DNA of 64,000 nucleotides. Origin: Pseudobdellovibrionaceae bacterium. GTDB taxonomy: Bacteria; Bdellovibrionota; Bdellovibrionia; Bdellovibrionales; Bdellovibrionaceae. Both the position numbers and the translations under genes were made by a program. Position 1 is the stretch's first letter; every line of letters starts with the position of its first letter. Where the stretch lies: NCBI GenBank assembly GCA_016785955.1, contig JAEUWH010000042.1, positions 1 to 64,000 of the forward strand. The letters are read 5' to 3'. The notes beneath the pieces are model-generated. The model was not told the origin of the DNA. It did not search any database and was given only the letters and a program-made list of their open reading frames with translations. Below are positions 54,315 to 63,764 of this stretch, piece after piece.

Positions 54315-57300
54315 ATGTTCAAGAAGCAAAAATGGATTTTTTCACTAATGATTTTTATTATTGTAGGTGTAATATCCTGCAATAAAGCGTCGCTAAATAG
54401 TGAGGCTTCAAAAAATACCTTAAGTGATGAAAACTATTATTTGCCAGCCTCTTCTGAGGCACGGATATACTGGCTAGATACAGACCTGGGTACCTATATT
54501 ACACAGTTGTCACCTCTCAATGGACAATTGATACTCCCAAAATCTTTATTGGTAGGTGATTACGGATCTAGAGAAAAAAACACGGAACCTGTAACTTTAG
54601 ATTTAATAGCTAAAGTTTATTATTCCAATCACCCTTCAGGTGATTTCTATTTTGAATCTCCAGTGTTGGGAACCAACTTAGTTGTGAGTAATGTAACGAC
54701 GGCACTCAGTTGGTTTTTAAAGTATAGTTACTATGGGCAAAAAATAAAAATTTCAAAGCAATCTTTTGATCTGTTAACTTTAACTATAGAAGTGAAATGT
54801 ATTGAATGCCGAAAAAAGACAAATACAGAAATTTTAAATTTAATTAAAAGTGATATTTCAATATCAGAAATGATAAGGGACGTTTTGATTAAAGAAAACC
54901 CGAATCTTAATTTCAATTCGGCGGGTTTGAAGGCTGGAAATTGGACAGAACCAAAACCGAATTGGGCTTGGAGTACACCGATTTTATCCCTTCATGGGAC
55001 TAGTTCGAAGGATTCTGATGAAAGTAAAACGATCAAGCTGTCTTGTTTATACGTAGACCCACTTAATAGCACCGTCAAAATATTTCCCAAAGCATGGAGT
55101 CATGTATTTAAATCTGTGACGACATTGATAGATGCCAATAGTAATGATATTGACTATTCTTTTTCATACGAAGATAGTGGCATTCACGAATTTCGGCCGT
55201 TGTTTTCAGCTCCGGTCGTTCAAGAAAATATTTCGTTTATTTTTTCTGTCAATGATAGTAATCGATCTCCTCGATGCGATAATCCTTTGGTTATTCATGC
55301 GCGGGCAAATGTTTTTAATTCTGTACCATTAAGTCCTTTCTGTAGTGATCCTGACAAGGACGAGACCGGTTTAGCTTACACTCTTTCTAGTGGCCCTAAC
55401 GGTTTAGTTATCACTAATACGGGCCTGGTGAATTGGACACCTTCAAATTCGTTGTCAACGGGTAAAATCTTTTTCACTGTGAATGATTCTAAATTGGCTG
55501 TATCAAATGAATCCGCTATGATCGTTGTTGATCCGGATAATGCGCCTACATTTACAAACGTTCAAACCGACTATCATTTTGTTGAAGGCACTGAAACGAC
55601 TTTCACTGTTTCAGCTAAAGACATAGATGGTGATCCTTTAGAGTTAACAATTGAACCTGTGGATCCTATAAAAACGGGCTTTCCAGATGGTGCGGGAAGC
55701 CTATCAGCTATCACGAGAACATTTTTAAATGGCGAATATACGTTTACAGTTAAGTTCAAACCCAGTTACTTACAAATGATTGGTGGGGACGGAATTTCAA
55801 AAGTAAGATTTTTTATTCACTATGAATCACAAGACGGAAAATTTGATTCGTCGATTCGGTTTGATGAAAGAGTTATCAATTTCAATGTCACAAATGTTGA
55901 TGATCCACCACAGTGGGATGTCCAGCCTATGGATTTTAATGCGGTGGAAGGTGTTAATTTTAATGGCCTAAATATCGGTCATGCGACAGACCCTGCGTTG
56001 AATAAAACGGCTATCACTTATTCGATTGTATTTATTGGTGATGATCATTGTCGATGGCCAGGAATAACTTTCACAAAAGATGTTTCTGATAATGCTTTTA
56101 TGTGGGGAGTGCCACCATATAATGCTTATGCCGAATGTTCATTTTACTTTAAAGCCACTGATGCCAATGGTCTTTATGGTGAATCGAGTATTATCATGAT
56201 CACCACAGACAATACGAATCAGCCCATCACTTTATTAGCGTCACCCACGACAGTGGTAAACGGAGTAGAGGGCAAATTAATGAGTATTAGTCTTGATGAA
56301 ATGTTTCAAGATCCAGATTTGGAAACTAATCCGATTGATACCAGAGAACTGTTAGTTTACGACTGTATGACTGATACGGATAACAATGGAACGTATGAAT
56401 CTAACTGTATGGCGGTGGGATTGAATATTAGTTTTAGCTCTAATTCTTTGACTGCCAGCTGGACACCACCGGCGCTATCAGCAGGAACTTACAAAATACG
56501 TCTGACAATTACGGATGTAGGAGGGGCTTCTGCCACCAATAACTTTGATCTGGTGATTGCTGAATCAGCGACCCCGATGGTTTTATCGGCGTGGCATTTA
56601 GGAAATGTTTCTACAGATTTTACAGTTGCCGAAGGGGCAACTGTACCGCTAATTTTAAAGGCTGAGGCAGCGAGTGTCCGTGCGATTGATAGTTATGATT
56701 TTATCGTAAGCGCCCCGACATGTAATATTGTTGGTGGTTCTGGCGCTTGCAGTGCTTCTTTGATTGTTTCTCCAGGAACCTTGGGGGGCCAAGGCACTAC
56801 AGATCTTACGTTTACACTTAATCCTGCCTATACCGATTCGGATACTTATTTCCCGGCCACTACGCGCAGGTATGCTATATCTTTTTATCTGCAGAAAAGT
56901 GATGATCCTACAGTATACAGTCAGCACAGTATTAACGTGACTGTGTCAAATACAAACAGAAATCCTACCGCAATCAACATAACAAAAAGCAGTTTTGGAT
57001 GTACGGGAAGCATAGCTAACGCTGACTCTACGGCCTTCACGGTGTGTGTAGATGCATCCCAAGATAAAAAAGTAGGTAATAGCTGGTCAAAAACTTATTC
57101 AGTTCCTGTATTGCCTGTGGATCCAGATGGTAACAATGATTCTTACAGCTTTGCCTTTCAAGACTCGTTGGCTCCAGGAAGTGTTACAGACGGAGTTTGG
57201 AATTTCAAATTGCCAAGCTGTATGAATAGTGCGTCTACCACGATGACAAGGACTTATGATCTTCAGCTGTCAGATGGGCGTGGTGGAACTGTAGTAAGAC

Positions 57301-57350
57301 AAATTATCCTGAAGATAGTTAAAGGTTCAGCGTCGCTATCATGTATGTAG
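54315..57350 (+). CDS. Large Ig/cadherin-like lipoprotein (locus B)
   Basis: 1011 residues; lipobox VISC (Cys22). The N-terminal 330 residues are unlike known domains. From about 340 on, cadherin/PKD-like units with calcium-type signatures repeat: PFCSDPDKDETGLAYTLSS, VSAKDIDGDPLELTIEP, ATDANGLYGESSI, FQDPDLETNPIDT, PVDPDGNNDSYSF. Two segments show the put-Ig type phrase LVNWTPSNSLS/LTASWTPPALS. It is the counterpart of 13520-19900 but half its size, without baseplate-J-like repeats and without the C-terminal propeller. It ends locus B. The 5' part is very AT-rich (14 G or C in the 60 bases from 54781, counted by hand). Confidence 0.72.
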   Translation: MFKKQKWIFSLMIFIIVGVISCNKASLNSEASKNTLSDENYYLPASSEARIYWLDTDLGTYITQLSPLNGQLILPKSLLVGDYGSREKNTEPVTLDLIAKVYYSNHPSGDFYFESPVLGTNLVVSNVTTALSWFLKYSYYGQKIKISKQSFDLLTLTIEVKCIECRKKTNTEILNLIKSDISISEMIRDVLIKENPNLNFNSAGLKAGNWTEPKPNWAWSTPILSLHGTSSKDSDESKTIKLSCLYVDPLNSTVKIFPKAWSHVFKSVTTLIDANSNDIDYSFSYEDSGIHEFRPLFSAPVVQENISFIFSVNDSNRSPRCDNPLVIHARANVFNSVPLSPFCSDPDKDETGLAYTLSSGPNGLVITNTGLVNWTPSNSLSTGKIFFTVNDSKLAVSNESAMIVVDPDNAPTFTNVQTDYHFVEGTETTFTVSAKDIDGDPLELTIEPVDPIKTGFPDGAGSLSAITRTFLNGEYTFTVKFKPSYLQMIGGDGISKVRFFIHYESQDGKFDSSIRFDERVINFNVTNVDDPPQWDVQPMDFNAVEGVNFNGLNIGHATDPALNKTAITYSIVFIGDDHCRWPGITFTKDVSDNAFMWGVPPYNAYAECSFYFKATDANGLYGESSIIMITTDNTNQPITLLASPTTVVNGVEGKLMSISLDEMFQDPDLETNPIDTRELLVYDCMTDTDNNGTYESNCMAVGLNISFSSNSLTASWTPPALSAGTYKIRLTITDVGGASATNNFDLVIAESATPMVLSAWHLGNVSTDFTVAEGATVPLILKAEAASVRAIDSYDFIVSAPTCNIVGGSGACSASLIVSPGTLGGQGTTDLTFTLNPAYTDSDTYFPATTRRYAISFYLQKSDDPTVYSQHSINVTVSNTNRNPTAINITKSSFGCTGSIANADSTAFTVCVDASQDKKVGNSWSKTYSVPVLPVDPDGNNDSYSFAFQDSLAPGSVTDGVWNFKLPSCMNSASTTMTRTYDLQLSDGRGGTVVRQIILKIVKGSASLSCM

Positions 57351-57513
57351 TTTACCCATAGGTTATTCGCTAGTGAGTGTCAGAGATCTTTTTGGGCCCG
57401 TCTAAGAGCAACAAATTAAAAAAATACGTGCGCTTTGATACGTAACCTGTAGCCTGATCAAAACGGAGCCGTGTATTTAAAATAAGGTCAGGTTATACAA
57501 AATATGGAGGCGA

Positions 57514-57532
57514 GTCTCTATCCAATAGAGAC
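57514..57532. repeat. 8-bp hairpin between locus B and the UbiB-like gene
   Basis: GTCTCTAT and ATAGAGAC are perfectly complementary around CCA. It lies in the 207-bp gap between two convergent genes and may serve as a weak terminator for both, although no T-run is present. Confidence 0.4.
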
Positions 57533-57557
57533 ACTCAGTAGATGCAGTTCCTCTGAA

Positions 57558-58958
57558 CTAGACCGTGTCCGAGTTCGCATGCACGGAATTTAGATACTTC
57601 ATGATGGTCGGCCGACTGTTCATTTTTGCTTTCAGCAGGGACATGATAATGAACACGCCTCCTGTTTTGCGGTCTAGGAACAAGATCTCGCGCGGGGGCG
57701 TTCGCCATTTGAAATTTTTAATAATTTCAAGCACACGTTTGGACAGGCGCTGGGGCAAATCGGTCGTTTTCCAATCATAGTTCCCTTGTTCATCGACGGG
57801 ACCTTTTTGTCTGGGGTCGGCCGCCTCTAGAAAGGGTTCGACGGTTTCGATGCAAAATTCTTCGAATTTTTCAATCAACAAAGGATCATCATGGTCGTAT
57901 ATAAATTTCAAGTCTTTGGCGGCCGCTCGAAGCATCTGCGGATTGTTCACCAGCGAACCTTTGATCATGCGGTGGTAGGCGTTCAGGAACGAGTCTGAAT
58001 AACTGCGAGTCGCACCAAAATCAAACAAAACCCATTGATCTTTGCCATCGGCGGCAAGGCGTATCTTATAGTTGCCGGCATGGGGATCGGTTTGTAGGTC
58101 CTTCCAAATAAACAGTTCTTGAAAATAGAGATCCAAAAAGTTTTGCGCCAATTGATTGCGGCGCTCTTGGGACAGGGATTGGATCAAATCATCTTCCAGA
58201 CGAAGCCCACGTTCAAAGGACGATGTTAGAATGCGTTTGTTGGAAAACTCGGGGTAAATTTTGGGAACGATAAATCGGGGATCATCTTTCACGCGCTCGT
58301 AAAACTGCATCGTTTTTTTTGCTTCTTGTTCGTAATCGCTTTCTTGCAAAAGCATTTCTTTGATTTCCTCAAACACGGGATCCAGCGCCGTGTCTTGAGG
58401 TAGGATTTTTAATAATTGAATGAACGTGCGGATTGCACGCAGGTCACTGTCGATGGCTTTGTCGACTTTGGGGTATTGAACTTTCAACACCACACTTTCT
58501 TTTGTTTTTTTAATGACGGCGCGGTGAACCTGTCCCAGCGAAGCGCAGGCCAAAGGCTCGTGATCGACGTCCAGTTCGTGGTATTTTTCGGCGCCTAAAT
58601 ATTTGATAATCAGCGGTTCGATCGCTTCCCATTTTAAGGCCGGGGAGTCTTGTTGAAGGGTTTTGAAATACTTATTCACTTCGGGCGGAAAGAAATGCTC
58701 GCCGTACATGGACAGCATTTGGCCGGCTTTCATGATCGAGCCTTTAAGCTCGCCGATCTCTTTGGAAAAATTTTCGGCCTGTGCGGCGATGAACTGATTC
58801 CATTGAATTTCGCCGGCCTCTTCACTCTTGAAAATCTTGGTCAGACCTTGGCCGGCTAAGCCAGCGCCGGCATTCAAAGAGAATTTGGCTAACGAAACCG
58901 TGCGGGAAAAGATATTGCTTTTTATCCGGTCGAGTTTCTTTCCATTTGTATTAGCCAT
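57558..58958 (-). CDS. ABC1/UbiB family atypical kinase
   Basis: 466 residues of the UbiB/ADCK protein-kinase-like family, linked in other organisms to ubiquinone or lipid metabolism. Family motifs are intact: KAGQMLS (KxGQ helix), LASLGQVHRA (the alanine-rich nucleotide loop), the lysine in VVLKVQYP, LQTDPHAGNY (catalytic loop) and LFDFGATR (DFG). No C-terminal membrane helices as in UbiB are seen, so it resembles the soluble ABC1 branch. The gene stands alone, convergent with locus B. Confidence 0.9.
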   Translation of the reverse strand: MANTNGKKLDRIKSNIFSRTVSLAKFSLNAGAGLAGQGLTKIFKSEEAGEIQWNQFIAAQAENFSKEIGELKGSIMKAGQMLSMYGEHFFPPEVNKYFKTLQQDSPALKWEAIEPLIIKYLGAEKYHELDVDHEPLACASLGQVHRAVIKKTKESVVLKVQYPKVDKAIDSDLRAIRTFIQLLKILPQDTALDPVFEEIKEMLLQESDYEQEAKKTMQFYERVKDDPRFIVPKIYPEFSNKRILTSSFERGLRLEDDLIQSLSQERRNQLAQNFLDLYFQELFIWKDLQTDPHAGNYKIRLAADGKDQWVLFDFGATRSYSDSFLNAYHRMIKGSLVNNPQMLRAAAKDLKFIYDHDDPLLIEKFEEFCIETVEPFLEAADPRQKGPVDEQGNYDWKTTDLPQRLSKRVLEIIKNFKWRTPPREILFLDRKTGGVFIIMSLLKAKMNSRPTIMKYLNSVHANSDTV

Positions 58959-59094
58959 GCTTTGTTTTACCTGAAGTTCATTTTATTTTAAACCTATATC
59001 CGTAAGAGTTGTTAAACCTCATGTTTGCGATACATAATTTTTGCAAAATCCATTCATTAATATAGTACCGCCACTCGTGAATCCCCGCTATAAT

Positions 59095-60135
59095 ATGAGC
59101 TTCATGGTTGAGTTGTTTATAATATTGCTTTGTTTGGCATTTAATTCGTTATTGTCTTTAGTGGAAATGGCATTTGTCACGGTTTCCAAATCAGAAATCA
59201 AGGGTCTCGCAAAAAGTAATGCGCATGCGGCGCGATTATTAAAACTGCGAGAGCATCCCGAGCGAACCCTTTCGGTATTACAAATTGGTATCACTATTGT
59301 GGGTGCGTTGTCCGCCGCGATTGGTGGGGTCGGGGCTGAAGAAAAATTGTCTCCGTATTTTGAGTCGGTGGGAATGTCCGAGCATGGGGCCGAGGCTCTG
59401 TCGCTGTTTATTGTTGTTATACCGCTTACGTATTTGAACGTGGTACTAGGGGAACTGGTTCCTAAATCCTTCGCTCTTCGCGATCCAATGAAAATTGCAT
59501 TACGCTCGGTCAATGGGCTTATCGTGGCCGAAGCTGTTTTGTCTCCGTTTGTAAAATTATTAGAAAAATCGACACAATTCTTTTTAAGAGTTTTTACGCG
59601 GCCCTTGAAGCTTAAGGTTAAACAGTCCGAAGAAGCCGAGTCTGTGAATATTTCTAATTTGTCTAATGCGCATCAACAATACGTAATCAATTTGGTGCAT
59701 ATCGAAACCAAAAAAATTCGCGATATTTTAGTTCCTTGGAGTCAGGTGAATGTCGTGGATGTAAAATATAATTTGAACGAAGTATTGTCTTTGGTGATCA
59801 AGAGTGGGCACACGCGTTTGCCAGTATTTGCCGAAAATGAAGTCGTGGGAATTTTGCACTCGAAAGAGTTTATTACGTTCATTTCTTCTGGCGATGAAAA
59901 CTGGAAAAAAATCATTCGGCCGGTTATCCGCATTCGTCCGACTGAAGGTATTTTGAAAACCTTGCGTATTATGCAAGAAAAGAAAACACATATGGCATTG
60001 GTCGAAAACGATTCCGAAATCATCGGGATTGTAACCTTAGAGGATATCATTGAAGAGATCGTGGGTGATATCTATGATGAAGACGACGATGGAATGCTTC
60101 GAAAAGTTCTCAGTCAGCGACTACTTAAGCGATAA
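59095..60135 (+). CDS. CNNM/HlyC-CorC-type membrane protein with CBS domains
   Basis: About 346 residues. An N-terminal DUF21 (CNNM) membrane domain with three or four helices (FIILLCLAFNSLLSLVEMAFVTVS, SVLQIGITIVGALSAAIGG, VIPLTYLNVVLGELVPKSFAL) is followed by a CBS pair (about 210-330; SGHTRLPVFAENEVVGILHSKEF, THMALVENDSEIIGIVTLEDIIEEIVGDI). The family exports Mg2+ or Co2+. The usual C-terminal CorC_HlyC domain is missing, leaving the protein about 80 residues short. The start is uncertain: ATG at 59095 or 59104, or a TTG at 59041. Confidence 0.88.
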   Translation: MSFMVELFIILLCLAFNSLLSLVEMAFVTVSKSEIKGLAKSNAHAARLLKLREHPERTLSVLQIGITIVGALSAAIGGVGAEEKLSPYFESVGMSEHGAEALSLFIVVIPLTYLNVVLGELVPKSFALRDPMKIALRSVNGLIVAEAVLSPFVKLLEKSTQFFLRVFTRPLKLKVKQSEEAESVNISNLSNAHQQYVINLVHIETKKIRDILVPWSQVNVVDVKYNLNEVLSLVIKSGHTRLPVFAENEVVGILHSKEFITFISSGDENWKKIIRPVIRIRPTEGILKTLRIMQEKKTHMALVENDSEIIGIVTLEDIIEEIVGDIYDEDDDGMLRKVLSQRLLKR

Positions 60136-60229
60136 GTGTCGACAAAAACTGTCACGACGTAGGTTAACCCCTCTATTTGGTTTATTAAGTGGCCCAAAAT
60201 GGGAATAAGAGCTGCAATGTATGTAGGGT

Positions 60230-62299
60230 ATGAAATCGATTTTTCTTACTCTCAGTGTATGGGCTTTTACTTTTCATTCGTCTTTCAGCTTGGCAAATAC
60301 ATGCGAGCTTATAAGTCCCGAGCATGGTGATATATTGTCTTCGGTGCGATCGCTTCAAGCCGAGTTAAATCGTATCCCCGAGGCTTGCCGGCAAGGTGCG
60401 GCGCAAGAGGCATTTAAAAGTGTTGAGCAACTTCAAGGGGCTTCAACGCATCTACAGCAAATGTGGAGTAATAGTTCCTTAGTTACCACGGATCCGACTG
60501 GGTTTGGAGTTTCTGCGAGCACCGCGATCAGCTCGATCGAAAGTATTGGTAATTCTATTAAAGCTGTGGCGAATTGCGGTCAGTTAGACAAGAAAAGCAA
60601 TAATGTGGTGAAGCTTTTATCCAGCCTATCTGATGTCACCATGAGTTTGGCGCCGGTATTAATGGCCGCAACTATTTTTCTGCCGACGTTGAAAGGTGCG
60701 GGAATGCTAGCGGCCGGAGCGGCTAAGCTGGCTTCAGGAACCAGTGTGACGAAAGCCTTGACTGCGGCGTTAGCGGTGGGCATCAGTGCGAAGTTCGTCG
60801 AAGTTTTAACAGACATGTTTGATGACGACACATTGAAAATGGAAAATCCCAGCGATCGCGATTTGGTTCTTCGCAGTATCTGTGACTACCAACGAATCAA
60901 AGAGCGTGCGGACTTTTTAGCACCGTTAAACTCGGGACGAATCGATTATAAATTAACGATGGAACAAGTCCGCATCAACATCGCAAAATTAAGGGAAACG
61001 TACGGTAAAGGAAAACCAAAATTAAGAGAAATGATTGAAAAATTTGAATTGTTCAAAGCTAATATCCAGGGCGAAGGTGATAAAATCAGAATGGCCCGTG
61101 AAAAACTGTACAATTTAAAAAATGAAATCGAAAGAAGTCCGGATAAAAATTATCAATGCTTAACCGCTCATAACAATATCAGCAAAGGCTCGATTTTGGC
61201 GGGTTTAAAAATGCCAAATACCGAAAGTGGTCAAGTTTTACTCAAAACCATTCGGGAAAATCAACGAGTTATTAGCTCCTATTTAGCGGAAGCGCAAAAA
61301 GATATGGTGAAGGATCCACGAATTGATGCGCGGGTATCATTTTTGACCTTTTGCTTATCGGAAGTGGCTAATTGGCAAAAAAATGTCGACATACTTTTGA
61401 GCGACCTGGCGGCGCAGATGCAGGAAGCGTCTGAGGATGGATTTTTAGCTTTGCAAAAAGACCCCGCATACCTAGAGTGGAAAAACGAGTTTCTAAAATG
61501 GCGTCGCGAGAGTCGGGGGCAAGAGGTCGATTTGGTGTTGTTAGAACGTATCGATGGCTATATGTCAGCGTCGTTAGAGCTGCGTAATATTATTCCAGAG
61601 TCTGACTTGGTGATCGAAGTGCGGGGCCTAGCTGCGAAAATTTTCGGGCAATCGTTGAGAAAAAAATCTTTAGCGGGAAAATGGTTGAAGCAAAGACTTG
61701 ATAGTTACGATGAAATCGTTAGCGATTTTAGAAAGTCATTCGCTCAAGCAAACGTGGAAGTCAATCGGCTAGCACTGAGTAAGTTTTTTGTAGAAAAAAA
61801 AGGCAAGATCACGCAAACAAATTATTCGACTTATCAAAATGAAATGTTGGATGTTGACAATAGGTTTCATTTGGAAAACTTGAATCAACACCTTGTTGCC
61901 GGTATTTCGCCAGAGACAGCTCGTGCTATGTGTACCTCCTTGGGGCAGCTTAAAATTCAATCTCAATATGCAGGAAAGGTGTTGAATTCGGCTGATTATT
62001 TTTGTCATTTTATGACAAAAAATAATCTGAAAGAAGTGAACATAGACTCGTATATTATTAAACAATGCTGGGGACGGCTGGGGTTTGATGGTGATCGCTC
62101 ATGGGCTGGAATTGAACAGCTCATTAAAGGTTCGGTTTCTAAATATGGAGTTAATTCGCTTACGGGAATAATTGATGAAAAGGTTTCGATACTGGCCTGT
62201 CCAGCGACGCGAACCATTCGTTTTTCGGGTATCGGTACTGGTCAAATTGAATTCATTGAAAAACCAATGGATAAGGCGGTGAACGGTGTTAAACCCTAA
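60230..62299 (+). CDS. Large secreted helical protein of unknown function
   Basis: 689 residues. A cleavable signal peptide (about 1-23, SFSLA) exports it. The mature protein is mostly alpha-helical and charged (LREMIEKFELFKANIQ; LRNIIPESDLVIEVRGLAAK), except for a long hydrophobic stretch at about 135-195 (LAPVLMAATIFLPTL, GMLAAGAAKLASG) which could insert into a membrane as a helical pair. Conserved-looking cysteines occur (CELISPE, NCGQLD, CLTAHN, CTSLGQ, CHFM, CWGRLG). No family recognised. The pattern of helices around a hairpin of small hydrophobic residues recalls pore-forming or membrane-inserting proteins, but this is only a resemblance. AGGG lies close to the ATG. Confidence 0.72.
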   Translation: MKSIFLTLSVWAFTFHSSFSLANTCELISPEHGDILSSVRSLQAELNRIPEACRQGAAQEAFKSVEQLQGASTHLQQMWSNSSLVTTDPTGFGVSASTAISSIESIGNSIKAVANCGQLDKKSNNVVKLLSSLSDVTMSLAPVLMAATIFLPTLKGAGMLAAGAAKLASGTSVTKALTAALAVGISAKFVEVLTDMFDDDTLKMENPSDRDLVLRSICDYQRIKERADFLAPLNSGRIDYKLTMEQVRINIAKLRETYGKGKPKLREMIEKFELFKANIQGEGDKIRMAREKLYNLKNEIERSPDKNYQCLTAHNNISKGSILAGLKMPNTESGQVLLKTIRENQRVISSYLAEAQKDMVKDPRIDARVSFLTFCLSEVANWQKNVDILLSDLAAQMQEASEDGFLALQKDPAYLEWKNEFLKWRRESRGQEVDLVLLERIDGYMSASLELRNIIPESDLVIEVRGLAAKIFGQSLRKKSLAGKWLKQRLDSYDEIVSDFRKSFAQANVEVNRLALSKFFVEKKGKITQTNYSTYQNEMLDVDNRFHLENLNQHLVAGISPETARAMCTSLGQLKIQSQYAGKVLNSADYFCHFMTKNNLKEVNIDSYIIKQCWGRLGFDGDRSWAGIEQLIKGSVSKYGVNSLTGIIDEKVSILACPATRTIRFSGIGTGQIEFIEKPMDKAVNGVKP

Positions 62300-62311
62300 T
62301 GAGCGCGAAGA

Positions 62312-63277
62312 TTAAGTTGTTCCTATGTGTAAACGGTTAACGAGTAAAACAATCTCGCGTGCGACATTGAAGGTGTAGGTTTGTTCGATGCCTTCAAATC
62401 CAGGACTGGGATTAATTTCCAAAAACTGCGGGCCTCGAGACGATCTCAAAAAATCAATTCCTGAATAGTTAAGGCCAGAAAGCTGATGCACGCGAGTGGC
62501 GAGTGTTTGCTCGGTCTCGGTGAGTTCGGTTCTTTTTGCTTGGCCACCGCGATGCAAATTGCTCAAAAATGAATGTTCATTTTGCCTGGCGATGGGAAAC
62601 TGTTGACTGGTCAGCTGAAAACAGCGCACATCTTGCCCCAGGCTTTCTTGGATGCACTCTTGTACCAGCCAGCGGCTCAGGGGCAGCTGATAGGTGGAAA
62701 GGTTTGTATTCTCATTTTTAAAATAAGTGAATTCTGGTTGCGAAACGGTTTCGAACAGAGCGAAGTCTTTTTCTAGAATCGCATTCCATTGTTGTTGATC
62801 TTGGATTTTAAAAACCTCTCGTCCTTGACTCGACATTCTTTTTTTTAGAATGAATGGCAATCCCAGGTGACCTTGCACGACGTGAAAAATATTTGCGGCT
62901 GTCATTTCGTATTCAGACGCAAACTCGCTGGCCTTGAAGGTGGTAGGAAAGGGGATGTTGTTTTTCTTCCATGATACATAGGTTCGCCATTTATCGCGGC
63001 TTTCAAGAAATGCTTGGGGGGCGTTAATCACGCGGCCAGGGTAGCGGGAAATCAGGTGATGTGTTTCCCAAAAGCGAAACTCGCCTTGGCGATAAAGAAT
63101 TGCTGGACGAAGGCCAGACGTTTCAAATTGAGGCAGATAGTCGCTCAGTTTTTCTGGTGAGATCAAGTGACCATTCAATTTTAAGTGTGCTATTTCTTGG
63201 GCGAATCGTCGTGCCGAATACAGGCTGGGGATTCGATTTAAAATCAAAAAATCAGAGTCTAGGACCGTTTCTTTCAT
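62312..63277 (-). CDS. RimK-like ATP-grasp ligase
   Basis: About 321 residues of the ATP-grasp superfamily, close to RimK/LysX-type amino-acid ligases. The ATP-grasp core is visible: LGLPFILKKRMSSQGREVFKI (phosphate-binding loop), WLVQECIQESLGQDVRCFQL, SFLSNLHRGGQAK and the metal-binding end SGIDFLRSSRGPQFLEINPSPGFEGIE (E-x-N-P-x-P-G-F). Substrate unknown: it may add glutamate or another amino acid to a protein or small molecule. The ATG at 63277 is preferred; a TTG at 63310 would overlap the divergent gene. The start regions share overlapping -10 elements on opposite strands (63289-63296). Confidence 0.88.
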   Translation of the reverse strand: MKETVLDSDFLILNRIPSLYSARRFAQEIAHLKLNGHLISPEKLSDYLPQFETSGLRPAILYRQGEFRFWETHHLISRYPGRVINAPQAFLESRDKWRTYVSWKKNNIPFPTTFKASEFASEYEMTAANIFHVVQGHLGLPFILKKRMSSQGREVFKIQDQQQWNAILEKDFALFETVSQPEFTYFKNENTNLSTYQLPLSRWLVQECIQESLGQDVRCFQLTSQQFPIARQNEHSFLSNLHRGGQAKRTELTETEQTLATRVHQLSGLNYSGIDFLRSSRGPQFLEINPSPGFEGIEQTYTFNVAREIVLLVNRLHIGTT

Positions 63278-63304
63278 CAACAGTCTCGAGTATAATGAAG
63301 GGAT

Positions 63305-63721
63305 ATGCAAAGCGCAAAAAAATTGTCAGTAGAAATTGAGGGACGAGATCAAATCACTTGGGAGTCTTTGGGCGAGCAAAACAAAGTGACGTTTGTTGGG
63401 TGCTTTGAGTTCACTCAACTTGTTAAAAACTACCGCACGCATTTTGGTAACGATGTTTTCAAGTGGCCATTGCCAAATGGCAGTACTCATTCCGAGATGA
63501 TCATTCGTGAATTTATTCTCAAGCTGAAAGGGCGTTGGGAGTATCCTTACAAAGACGAAGAAATTTGTCATTGTCGGCATGTGAAAACCAAGACGGTGGA
63601 CAACGCCGTGCTGAATGGTGCTCACACGCACGAGCTGGCCAGTCGTTGGACGGGGTGCTCGACGGCATGTGGAACATGTAAACCCGATGTCGAAAAAGTC
63701 ATCAAGTACCGAGTGGGATAG
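63305..63721 (+). CDS. BFD-like [2Fe-2S]-binding domain protein
   Basis: 138 residues. The N-terminal two thirds have a small alpha/beta fold (ITWESLGEQNKVTFVGCFEF, KWPLPNGSTHSEMIIREF) that I cannot place. It looks like the NifU/NADH-sulfite-reductase-like scaffold. The C-terminal 50 residues match the bacterioferritin-associated ferredoxin domain: EEICHCRHVKTKTVDNAV and GCSTACGTCKPDVEKVI, with four cysteines in the C-x-C ... C-x4-C-x2-C type spacing. TATAAT at 63291-63296 lies 8 bases before the ATG with GAAGGG between, so the message has a very short leader. Confidence 0.75.
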   Translation: MQSAKKLSVEIEGRDQITWESLGEQNKVTFVGCFEFTQLVKNYRTHFGNDVFKWPLPNGSTHSEMIIREFILKLKGRWEYPYKDEEICHCRHVKTKTVDNAVLNGAHTHELASRWTGCSTACGTCKPDVEKVIKYRVG

Positions 63722-63764
63722 TGGGCTCTAGGCGTAGAGTTCGGTGCTCTTAATTGCTCGGTAT

